Below, piece after piece: positions 1 through 5,195 of a stretch of DNA of 5,220 nucleotides. The notes beneath the pieces were generated by a model. It had not been told where the DNA came from. It did not search any database and saw only the letters and a program-made list of their open reading frames with translations. This stretch comes from Bacteroidales bacterium (GTDB lineage: Bacteria > Bacteroidota > Bacteroidia > Bacteroidales > UBA932). The first letter of the stretch is position 1; each line of letters opens with the position of its first letter. The position numbers and the translations under genes were made by a program. Location: the NCBI GenBank assembly GCA_016303175.1, contig JAEDMF010000119.1, positions 1 to 5,220 on the forward strand, written 5' to 3'.

Positions 1-495
1 AAGGTTTTCTGGAAGTTTCACGTCAGCTGCGGCATAGGCATTGGTCATCCAGAACTTGTTGTCGGCGGTCATTTCTGCTACGCTCGTCTCGGATACGGCA
101 TCAACGTCAACAGCTGCTGGAGCGCTGCAGTTGGCATAGATATACACTTTGTAAGTGGTACCTGCCACGAGGGCCTTGGTGTCGAACTTTGCAACATAGG
201 TGCTGGCATTTGCCGCAGTCGGAGTCACGTTTGCAGCGACTACGGTGGTAGGGCCTACGAGGGCGATATCGACAGTGGAAATCGTGTTCTCCTTGTTGAG
301 ACCTACCTCGATGTCAGGAGTGGCATTGGAGTTGGAGTCGCCCTCACCATCAGTCTGGCTTCTGGTTGAAAGCATGTTCACGGAGAACTGCATGTACACT
401 GAACCGTTATCGACAGCAGAGCCGCCAACCGGTTCCTTGTTGCAGGCTGTCAGCGCCATAAGCAGAGCAGCCGCAGAGAGAAGTGTTTTCTTCAT
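1..495 (-). CDS. FimA/Mfa1-like fimbrial major subunit (partial, C-terminus outside window)
   Basis: Probable structural pilin of type V (Porphyromonas FimA/Mfa1-like) fimbriae. The first 165 codons are present and the frame runs open off position 1. The ATG at 493-495 opens a lipoprotein signal peptide: MKKT, a hydrophobic stretch, then the lipobox LTAC with Cys18 as the lipidated residue, followed by NKEP. A short beta-like segment (YMQFSVNML, about 34-42) leads into STR45SQ. In this family an Arg-specific protease cuts after such an arginine, freeing a groove for donor-strand assembly. Residues 47-61 are polar (Asp, Glu, Ser, Asn, Gly), and WMTNA at 149-153 resembles a motif position common in FimA-like fimbrillins. 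The gene lies 59 bp downstream of the DUF3868/OmpA-like gene on the same strand, a usual fimbrial context. The leader is A-rich with no clear Shine-Dalgarno. The lipobox is seen directly; the family is inferred from motifs and neighbours. It could instead be an accessory or tip pilin. Confidence 0.8.
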   Translation of the reverse strand, partial: MKKTLLSAAALLMALTACNKEPVGGSAVDNGSVYMQFSVNMLSTRSQTDGEGDSNSNATPDIEVGLNKENTISTVDIALVGPTTVVAANVTPTAANASTYVAKFDTKALVAGTTYKVYIYANCSAPAAVDVDAVSETSVAEMTADNKFWMTNAYAAADVKLPENL

Positions 496-554
496 CTTTT
501 TGTTTTGGTTTTGTTAGATAATATAGTTTATGGATATAATTTGTTTCGCGATTG
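496..554 (-). promoter_or_regulatory. AT-rich leader before the pilin gene
   Basis: This 59-bp spacer separates the stop of the DUF3868/OmpA-like gene from the pilin ATG. On the minus strand it is AT-rich, with TATATTAT-like sequence about 30 bp before the start and an A/C-rich stretch (ACAAAACCAAAACAAAAAG) directly before the ATG. No good match to the Bacteroidota TAnnTTTG element and no Shine-Dalgarno is visible. A-rich sequence before starts is common in Bacteroidota and can stand in for a Shine-Dalgarno. An extra internal promoter giving more pilin than assembly protein is possible but not shown. Confidence 0.3.
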
Positions 555-1964
555 TCATTTTTCAAGTTTCGCAAGTTCCTCGTCGGCCTGGGCGAGTCCG
601 AGCGCGGAGGCCGTCTTGAGGAAGCTCCGCGCAGAATCCGCATCCCCTTCGAGGGCGGAGAGCACACCGCGCGCATATATGGCTTCAGGAATATTTCCGG
701 CACGGTTTATATACTTCGCAGCGCTTTTCAAGTCTCCCCTCTGCATTGCAGCATTCGCAGCATTTATATTCGCAACCGGATCTTCGGGATACATTTTCGC
801 CGCAACGTCGAATATCTCCGCATAGAGTTCCGACTGAGGGTCGAGTCCCTTTGCAGCCAGGTGGAACTCCTCGAGACTGAGGTTCTGAGGACGGGTGGTC
901 ACCAGGGCGCGTATATGCTCAGCATCCGTCTCGCCAAAGCTTCTAACCTCATAGTCAATGCGATAGTAGGTTCTACGGAGGAAAGGATAGCACTGGCTGA
1001 GCATCTTTGCATAGTCGTCCTTGTACCTTGACTTTATCAGCCACTCCTTGCGGTCCGGCTCTTCATCCCTGTCAATGAGTTCGAGAATCTGACGGCGGTG
1101 AGGGAGAGATGAAGCCTCGACCCAGATTCTGAGTTCCTCCCAGTTCTCCGGCTCGTAATCCGTGTGAATCAGAGACGCAGGAATGTCATAGAGATTGCAG
1201 ACATATTCCCTAATAGCCTCAGTCCTGCCCCTGGCAAGGCGGGTATTGTTGTCATAAGGACTTTCAGGAGACGCGTAACCCTTTATGAATATGGATTTTA
1301 TGCTCACATCAGCATCCAGGCGCACCGAATCGATCTGGCTTACGATCTTTGCAAGTTCACGGCGGTTGTCATGATAATCCGGGTAAATAACGGTTTCTGA
1401 CACGGGGTAGTCCACGAAGGCATTTCCCTCAAGCGAACGGAACTTGGGCGCATTGCTGCGTGGTGCCGCCATATAGAGGAAGGACGGCACATACACCCTG
1501 TAGGAACACAGGGGGAAGTATTCGGTCGAGATCAGCTTGCCACAGCAGCCGAAGGTCTTCTTCTCCATCTGAAGCTCGGCTCCCGGCATCCACTTCACAT
1601 AGGGAACGCTGGCGAAATAAGGAAGGTAGTCCGGCAGATCCTTTTCATTGAAAGAAGTCTCAGCAGTAGAGTCTGCAAGCTGACGGTCATTCCTCACGTA
1701 GTAATAGTAGCGATTCCTGCCATAAATTCCCACCGAAGGGAAGGACGCGGTATCCTGCCTGGTGGTCAACACGGGGGTGTAGAGCACTGCCTTGTTTGTG
1801 CTCACGTCGAATTCAGTGAAATCTACGTCCATATTCACGGACATCAGATTCTCGTTCCTATTGAGTTCCACATCATTGAGCGTGATGCCATCGAAACTCG
1901 TCTGGGCGCTGCAAAGGTAAGACGCGGCAACAAAGGCCGCCATCAGCGTGATAAGGCGTTTCAT
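555..1964 (-). CDS. DUF3868 / OmpA-like domain protein with TPR-like C-terminus, fimbrial cluster
   Basis: A 469-residue exported protein of the kind found beside DUF3575 and Mfa1-like pilin genes in Bacteroidales. A signal peptide (about 1-20, ending CSA before QTS) is followed by a beta-rich N-terminal region of the DUF3868 kind (about 21-100, FDGITLNDVEL onward). Residues about 205-265 resemble an OmpA-like peptidoglycan-binding domain: IKGYASPESPYDN at 227-239, then RLARGRTEAIREYV. Residues about 360-469 are Ala-rich helical pairs like tetratricopeptide repeats (EIFDVAAKMYPEDPVANINAA, GDLKSAAKYI, GDADSARSFLKTA). An adjacent Cys pair (140-141) and Cys153 are seen. The start follows the DUF3575 stop by 30 bp with no clear Shine-Dalgarno, so co-transcription is likely. 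It may anchor or help assemble fimbriae at the cell wall or outer membrane; that role is inference. Domain order is from motifs only. Confidence 0.82.
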   Translation of the reverse strand: MKRLITLMAAFVAASYLCSAQTSFDGITLNDVELNRNENLMSVNMDVDFTEFDVSTNKAVLYTPVLTTRQDTASFPSVGIYGRNRYYYYVRNDRQLADSTAETSFNEKDLPDYLPYFASVPYVKWMPGAELQMEKKTFGCCGKLISTEYFPLCSYRVYVPSFLYMAAPRSNAPKFRSLEGNAFVDYPVSETVIYPDYHDNRRELAKIVSQIDSVRLDADVSIKSIFIKGYASPESPYDNNTRLARGRTEAIREYVCNLYDIPASLIHTDYEPENWEELRIWVEASSLPHRRQILELIDRDEEPDRKEWLIKSRYKDDYAKMLSQCYPFLRRTYYRIDYEVRSFGETDAEHIRALVTTRPQNLSLEEFHLAAKGLDPQSELYAEIFDVAAKMYPEDPVANINAANAAMQRGDLKSAAKYINRAGNIPEAIYARGVLSALEGDADSARSFLKTASALGLAQADEELAKLEK

Positions 1965-1994
1965 AACTGCGTAACGATTTGGATGCTTGACGAA

Positions 1995-2579
1995 TCAGAA
2001 GAGATAAACCAGACTTATCGCAGCCTTGGTAGGTCCCACATAATGAACCGGCACATTCTCGGCCAGTTTCTTGCCGCACTCGATGCATTGGAATTCATTG
2101 TAGCGGCTGTAAATATATCCGACACCGATTTCGAACTCCAGGTTCCAGTGTTTTCCGAGTATTAAATCATAGCCGTAAGCAAGGCCTCCGCCTACGCCCC
2201 AGCCCTCGAAGCGGTGGTCCTGAAGCGGAGAGAGGTCCAGCCACAACCATTTGAAGTCGAGCGGAAGATTGCCGACATTATAAATGCCTCCCAGGGCATG
2301 AATGCCGAGGAAGTGCCTTGAGAAACGGTCGCAGAACCAATAGCGTACCTCCGGCTGAACCATAGCGTGACGGATCAGCCTGTTGTTCGGCAAAGTCCAG
2401 GGATTGTAGTTTCCGGAAATATCCATTGTCCACCTCGGCGCCAGCCCGAATTCCAGGCCAAGATTGACGGTCGAAGTGGCATCATAGAGCAGATTCGTCT
2501 TTATCGCAACCTTCTGCGCTCCCGCAAAGGTCGAAAAGACAAGGCTTAAGAATAGCGTTAAGTAAAGTTTCCTCCTCAT
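1995..2579 (-). CDS. DUF3575 family outer-membrane protein, fimbrial cluster
   Basis: A 194-residue protein matching the DUF3575 pattern: a signal peptide (MRRKLYLTLFLSLVFSTFAG, cut before or after AQ), then KTNLLYDATSTVNLGLEFGL at 27-46, GNYNPWT at 57-62, QPEVRYWFCDRF at 75-86, and GVGGGLAYGYD at 128-138. Alternating aromatic/Gly strands and a C-terminal Phe (LVYLF) suit a small outer-membrane beta-barrel of about eight strands. CIECGKK at 165-171, near the end, is a CxxC-type motif of unknown purpose. I chose the ATG at 2579. An in-frame TTG at 2594 would add five residues (MCEDN) ahead of the MRRK signal peptide and gives a poorer export signal. It is the first gene of the fimbrial cluster. 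Known members co-occur with DUF3868 and pilin genes; the molecular role is not established. An assembly or secretion role in the outer membrane is inference. Confidence 0.85.
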   Translation of the reverse strand: MRRKLYLTLFLSLVFSTFAGAQKVAIKTNLLYDATSTVNLGLEFGLAPRWTMDISGNYNPWTLPNNRLIRHAMVQPEVRYWFCDRFSRHFLGIHALGGIYNVGNLPLDFKWLWLDLSPLQDHRFEGWGVGGGLAYGYDLILGKHWNLEFEIGVGYIYSRYNEFQCIECGKKLAENVPVHYVGPTKAAISLVYLF

Positions 2580-2582
2580 GTT

Positions 2583-2615
2583 GTCCTCACACAATACACG
2601 AAATCGTTTGAGGAC
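2583..2615 (-). promoter_or_regulatory. Dyad/hairpin covering the ribosome-binding region of the DUF3575 gene
   Basis: On the minus strand GTCCTCAAAC (2615-2606) and GTGTGAGGAC (2592-2583) form a 10-bp stem with one mismatch and a 13-nt loop. The 3' arm holds the only Shine-Dalgarno-like sequence, GAGG, five bases before the ATG at 2579; the 5' arm CCTC would pair with it. It could be an mRNA hairpin limiting translation or a DNA operator for a regulator. The pairing is seen; the function is inferred. Confidence 0.4.
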
Positions 2616-2616
2616 C

Positions 2617-2624
2617 CAAAATTG
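2617..2624 (-). promoter_or_regulatory. Weak -7 promoter candidate for the fimbrial operon
   Basis: The minus strand reads CAATTTTG, differing only in its first base from the Bacteroidota -7 consensus TAnnTTTG, and lies about 38 bp before the ATG. No TTTG sits at the expected upstream spacing; the nearest is about 31 bp away. If used, transcription would begin near 2609-2611, inside the adjacent dyad, which would favour the dyad acting as a DNA operator instead of an mRNA hairpin. Confidence 0.25.
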
Positions 2625-2660
2625 ATTAATAATTTATTTTATTAGGGAGATGCATCAAAA

Positions 2661-2683
2661 AACTTATCAACAACTTATCAACA
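2661..2683 (+). repeat. Perfect 11-bp tandem repeat with two DnaA-box-like 9-mers
   Basis: AACTTATCAAC occurs twice back to back (2661-2671 and 2672-2682). Each copy yields TTATCAACA (2664-2672 and 2675-2683), one base from the DnaA box TTATCCACA. The second copy runs into CAACAGTTG (2679-2687), a small palindrome with a one-base centre. The repeat lies in the AT-rich spacer between the two operons, upstream of the fimbrial genes, where a regulator-binding site is plausible. An 11-bp period puts both copies on one helix face. Confidence 0.6.
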
Positions 2684-2710
2684 GTTGTTAAATTATTTAA
2701 ATATACGCTC

Positions 2711-2734
2711 GTCGATATTATAAAATCTATCGAC
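2711..2734 (-). terminator. Stem-loop at the end of the metallophosphatase gene (weak terminator)
   Basis: GTCGATA (2734-2728 on the minus strand) and TATCGAC (2717-2711) pair perfectly over 7 bp around a 10-nt AT-rich loop; the first base is the last base of the TAG stop codon. The sequence after the stem is AT-rich (GTATATTTAAATAATTT) but has no clean U run, so termination efficiency is uncertain. Its placement, ending the two-gene hydrolase operon, supports the call. Confidence 0.4.
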
Positions 2735-3681
2735 TATTCCATCCTCCACTTATTGAGCACACGACCACCCTTGAGGGTAACCCAGGTGTCCAGAGAGCCC
2801 TCCTCGTGGAGCAGTATGACGCGAGCACCGTTCTCGAGGTGATTATAGACGGTGTCGCCACCGGTATAGCGGCCGTAAGAAAGAAGAATCCCGTCCCACA
2901 TCACAGAATAGTCGTCGTCATGGTCGTGGCCGACAAAGACCGCTTTCACATCGCCGCAACGCTTCATCGCGGCAAACATCCCGGAATTGTGATCTGGGCA
3001 GCAGCAGACCTCACGGCGCGTGCCGACCAGCGGAGCTTTCTGGTCCGAGGCGGCAATGCCATATTCAGGCAAAGGTATATGGAAGAAGGCCAGACTCGGC
3101 ACCGGCTTGCCGCCGTTTGCAGCTGTGTATGCGGCACTGCGGGCCTCATAGTCCCGTATCTGCTCCTCCGTTATCCACTCGTAGTAGCGGTCCGTCCAAT
3201 TGTAGGAATGGGAATCGATGCAATAGAGCACGAAAGCAGTCCTGCCGTCCCTTGCCTTGATTTCCAGATCTATATCCGGAACGGGGCCACCTTTACGGTC
3301 CGGATGGAGGTTATATGGAAGCGTGCGGAGCATATCGTACATCTGCTCGTTCGTCGCATCGAATTCCTTGTCGTGGTTGCCGAAGCACACTACAAAGGGC
3401 ACTTTGGCCTTTGATACCAGGGAAACAATGGTCTTCATTCCCTCAACAGCCGGAGCGGAGTAAATCACATCCCCGGTAAAGACTACAAGGTCCGGTTTTT
3501 CCCTTCTGACCACTTCCTTCACCCTTTCCAGGGCTATGTCCGATTTGGGGTTGCCCAGGCAGAAGTGAGTGTCGGTGAACTGTACTATCTTGAACTCGCC
3601 CTTGCGGTTGAAGCTGAGTTCCTGCGCATTGGAAGTCAGGGCAAGAGAGAGGAGACAAAGGGCCAGGGATATCTGTTTCAT
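2734..3681 (-). CDS. Exported calcineurin-like metallophosphatase (Dcr2/PAP-like)
   Basis: A 315-residue binuclear-metal phosphoesterase. A signal peptide (1-19, MKQISLALCLLSLALTSNA before QE) predicts export to the periplasm or surface. All signature motifs of calcineurin-like phosphoesterases are present in order: DTH (37-39), GD (70-71), GNHD (101-104), the lone metal-binding His in FFHIPLPE (His201), and GHDHD (251-255). The compact layout and the HIPLPEY segment resemble the Dcr2/purple-acid-phosphatase-like group. A CCC run at 226-228 is unusual for an exported enzyme. Its ATG overlaps the TGA of the upstream EEP gene (ATGA), implying translational coupling. The predicted reaction is hydrolysis of a phosphomono- or diester; the substrate cannot be told from sequence. 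Enzyme class is firm, specificity is not. Confidence 0.92.
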   Translation of the reverse strand: MKQISLALCLLSLALTSNAQELSFNRKGEFKIVQFTDTHFCLGNPKSDIALERVKEVVRREKPDLVVFTGDVIYSAPAVEGMKTIVSLVSKAKVPFVVCFGNHDKEFDATNEQMYDMLRTLPYNLHPDRKGGPVPDIDLEIKARDGRTAFVLYCIDSHSYNWTDRYYEWITEEQIRDYEARSAAYTAANGGKPVPSLAFFHIPLPEYGIAASDQKAPLVGTRREVCCCPDHNSGMFAAMKRCGDVKAVFVGHDHDDDYSVMWDGILLSYGRYTGGDTVYNHLENGARVILLHEEGSLDTWVTLKGGRVLNKWRME

Positions 3682-4658
3682 AATTTGAAATCGACTATTA
3701 TGGGCCTGTGGTCTGAAGGATGCCAGAAGTTGCTGAGCTTTGCGGGGTCACGTACCGGCTCGCTCCAGTCCCCTGTCGGAATATGGGCTGCAGTGATTCT
3801 GGAAAAGAGCTTCGGAGTGCAGTAGAAGTAGTCTATCCTGGCCTTTCCGCCCGTTGTGGTCTTGAACTCTCCGGGATATAGAGCGGCTATGACATCCACA
3901 TAACGGCCATCCCTGATTATGACGTCCTGGCAGGCAAAGCCGGGTGCGTCTTCCGCCCATTTGTACTGATAGTTATCAACCCTGCTGCGGGAGTTGAAGT
4001 CACCCATCATCATCCAATATTCCTTTGACGGTTTCTTCGACCTGCCTATGGTGTGCTTCAGTATATATTCCATTTCCACGGCCCTGAAGGCGTCTCCCCC
4101 GTGGGCGGCTTTGCTGGCTTCCCTTTCTTCCTTGGATGCGTAGAAGCTGTAGGCCTGCGGCCAGGTGTGCAGGGTGACCACATTCAGTTCTTTCCTCTTG
4201 AAGCGGATACGCGCCCACCCGGCTCCGTGGGATACTATGGTGTCCGTCTGTTCCGGCGTTTTTGTCTCGAGATTGCCGGTTATGCGATCGATGCCCTCTA
4301 TCGGATATTTCGAGGTGATAACCTGGGGAAAGTTGTCCCTGTGACCTCCCACGAACACGTAGCTGTGTCCGTAGCGTGCCGCCAGTTCAGCCCAGCCGTC
4401 CACAAGATAACGGTCTTCGACTGCGCACTTGTCTGCAGTACCGGTGATGTAGATGCTTTGGGCCTCGCACCACACGCAGATGTCCGGATTCTGGGATTTG
4501 ACATATTCCACGAAGTTGTCGTAGGAGTTTCCCTGGTCGGACCACATTCCGTTCTGTATGTTCCAGTACATTACCCGGAGATTGGATTTCGGGCCCGCTG
4601 CAAGGGCAAGGACCGAGGCAAGGAGCATGGCTCCAAAAGTCACAATAAGGCGTTTCAT
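3678..4658 (-). CDS. Exported endonuclease/exonuclease/phosphatase (EEP) family protein
   Basis: A 326-residue metal-dependent phosphoesterase of the DNase I/sphingomyelinase-like fold. From the chosen ATG a signal peptide (about 1-21, MKRLIVTFGAMLLASVLALA) precedes the EEP core. The core motifs are WNIQNG (32-37), the metal-binding Glu in CEAQ (Glu65), LHTWP (163-167, catalytic-type His164), GDFNSR (219-224, with Asp220 and Asn222), ARIDYFY (273-279) and the closing SDHRPI (315-320, Asp316-His317 pair). All catalytic positions are intact. I prefer the ATG at 4658 over the one at 4694. The earlier one adds 12 polar residues ahead of the signal peptide and overlaps the promoter candidate. Members hydrolyse nucleic acids, phosphoinositides or sphingomyelin; the export signal and coupled phosphatase point to scavenging of an external phosphodiester, which is inference. 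Confidence 0.9.
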   Translation of the reverse strand: MKRLIVTFGAMLLASVLALAAGPKSNLRVMYWNIQNGMWSDQGNSYDNFVEYVKSQNPDICVWCEAQSIYITGTADKCAVEDRYLVDGWAELAARYGHSYVFVGGHRDNFPQVITSKYPIEGIDRITGNLETKTPEQTDTIVSHGAGWARIRFKRKELNVVTLHTWPQAYSFYASKEEREASKAAHGGDAFRAVEMEYILKHTIGRSKKPSKEYWMMMGDFNSRSRVDNYQYKWAEDAPGFACQDVIIRDGRYVDVIAALYPGEFKTTTGGKARIDYFYCTPKLFSRITAAHIPTGDWSEPVRDPAKLSNFWHPSDHRPIIVDFKL

Positions 4659-4693
4659 GTTAATTAATTCTTTGTTGATGGATTGATTGTTCA

Positions 4694-4721
4694 CGAAGGT
4701 AGGAATCTTTTCTGATTCAAA
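4694..4721 (-). promoter_or_regulatory. Bacteroidota-type promoter candidate for the hydrolase operon
   Basis: The minus strand has TACCTTCG (4701-4694), one base from the Bacteroidota -7 element TAnnTTTG, with TTTG (4721-4718) 16 bp upstream as a -33 candidate, a shorter gap than usual. Transcription would start about 30 bases before the ATG at 4658, giving a short AT-rich leader. A 5-bp dyad, GAATC (4703-4707) and GATTC (4714-4718), lies in the spacer and might bind a regulator. Confidence 0.45.
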
Positions 4722-4734
4722 AAAGCTCTTTAGC

Positions 4735-4816
4735 GTGGCGAGGTAGCGTTCAGCGTGGCGGACTATTGCGTAGAGGCTATCTTGTGGCGGGATAGCGTGC
4801 AGCGCGGCGGACTATT
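4735..4816. repeat. Two imperfect 33-bp repeats with 49-bp period
   Basis: The stretches 4735-4767 and 4784-4816 match over 33 bp with four substitutions, 49 bp apart. Each starts GTGGCG and ends GGCGGACTATT. Further partial echoes are AGCGTGGCG at 4732-4740 and 4752-4760, and a 10-of-11 match to GGCGGACTATT at 5118-5128 inside the hairpin cluster. The repeats are GC-rich, unlike the adjacent AT-rich promoter zone. Confidence 0.7.
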
Positions 4817-4817
4817 A

Positions 4818-4885
4818 GCGGGTGCTGCGCACCCTCGGCGGCAGAAACATAGGGAAATGCCGCCTCCGGGCGCATCAGCACCCGC
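4818..4885. repeat. Long imperfect hairpin 1
   Basis: The outer arms GCGGGTGCTG (4818-4827) and CAGCACCCGC (4876-4885) pair perfectly over 10 bp. The inner arms GGCGGCA (4837-4843) and TGCCGCC (4858-4864) pair perfectly over 7 bp around a 14-nt loop. CCC (4832-4834) with GGG (4868-4870) and GC (4829-4830) with GC (4872-4873) can pair in between, giving about 22 base pairs broken by small internal loops. Confidence 0.75.
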
Positions 4886-4918
4886 CTTTGCCGCCGCTGT
4901 CGAACCTTCCTGCACTCA

Positions 4919-4954
4919 GCTTGCTGCAGTCAGGCGAATCTTCCTTGCAGCAGC
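4919..4954. repeat. Hairpin 2
   Basis: TGCTGCA (4922-4928) and TGCAGCA (4946-4952) are a perfect 7-bp inverted repeat with a 17-nt loop. A further GC/GC pair (4919-4920 with 4953-4954) adds two pairs past a one-base bulge. The arms are made of TGC/GCA units that recur nearby, so this one is weaker evidence than its neighbours. Confidence 0.5.
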
Positions 4955-5023
4955 GACCACTGCAGGCGAAACCATTCTCCCCTGTCTCTACAAAGATTAG
5001 AATCGGACGCGTACCGTTGTTGC

Positions 5024-5095
5024 GGCAGGGACAAGTGCCACTCCAGCGGCTTTTTACTTAGGATTATGCCGCCTTCGTGGCATCCTGTCCCTGCC
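5024..5095. repeat. Long nested hairpin 3
   Basis: Three stacked perfect inverted repeats share one axis: GGCAGGGACA (5024-5033) with TGTCCCTGCC (5086-5095), TGCCAC (5036-5041) with GTGGCA (5077-5082), and GCGGC (5046-5050) with GCCGC (5068-5072). That is 21 base pairs over 72 bases, separated by small internal loops, with a 17-nt AT-rich apical loop (TTTTTACTTAGGATTAT). It is the strongest structure in the region. Confidence 0.8.
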
Positions 5096-5128
5096 TGCGC
5101 CCCACGACTATGCTGCAGGCGGGCTATT

Positions 5129-5147
5129 CATCGTTGTAGCAACGATG
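5129..5147. repeat. Perfect hairpin 4
   Basis: CATCGTTG (5129-5136), TAG loop, CAACGATG (5140-5147): a perfect 8-bp stem with a 3-nt loop, directly after the third GGCGGRCTATT copy at 5118-5128. No U run follows on either strand, so it is not a convincing intrinsic terminator. Confidence 0.7.
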
Positions 5148-5151
5148 GTGC

Positions 5152-5195
5152 TGCATTGATTCGCAAGTTCGGGCCTGAAATCAAGAATCGATGCA
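5152..5195. repeat. Hairpin 5 with a G-U-compatible pair on the plus strand
   Basis: TGCATTGATTC (5152-5162) and GAATCGATGCA (5185-5195) match as inverted repeats at 10 of 11 positions around a 22-nt loop. The one exception is T opposite G, a wobble pair in a plus-strand RNA but an A-C mismatch in a minus-strand RNA. This mildly favours plus-strand transcription if the structure is an RNA. Confidence 0.6.

Noticed and set aside
407..703. Minus-strand open frame bridging the DUF3868/OmpA-like gene and the pilin gene
   Set aside because: It overlaps both well-supported genes in another frame and its Arg/Ser/Pro-rich translation looks non-coding.
552..1031. 159-codon plus-strand open frame
   Set aside because: It is antisense to the TPR-like end of the DUF3868/OmpA-like gene and has no motif or plausible leader.
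2580..2594. TTG start giving the DUF3575 protein five more residues
   Set aside because: The downstream ATG begins a standard MRRK signal peptide and has GAGG five bases before it; the extension would overlap the hairpin.
2806..3414. 202-codon plus-strand open frame opposite the metallophosphatase
   Set aside because: The opposite strand has all metallophosphatase motifs in order, and this frame shows no recognisable domain.
4053..4667. 204-codon plus-strand open frame opposite the EEP gene
   Set aside because: It lies antisense to a gene with an intact EEP active site and its translation shows no family motifs; it reflects codon bias of the real gene.
4659..4694. Earlier ATG for the EEP gene at 4694
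   Set aside because: It adds 12 polar residues ahead of the signal peptide and would overlap the -7 promoter candidate.
4755..5061. Two overlapping plus-strand open frames in the intergenic region
   Set aside because: Both follow the GC-rich hairpin arms, overlap each other in different frames, and show no domain or convincing start.
4735..5195. CRISPR array or tRNA genes in the repeat-rich region
   Set aside because: Only two imperfect copies with a 16-bp gap are present, with no regular spacers, and no cloverleaf with a conserved T-loop was seen.
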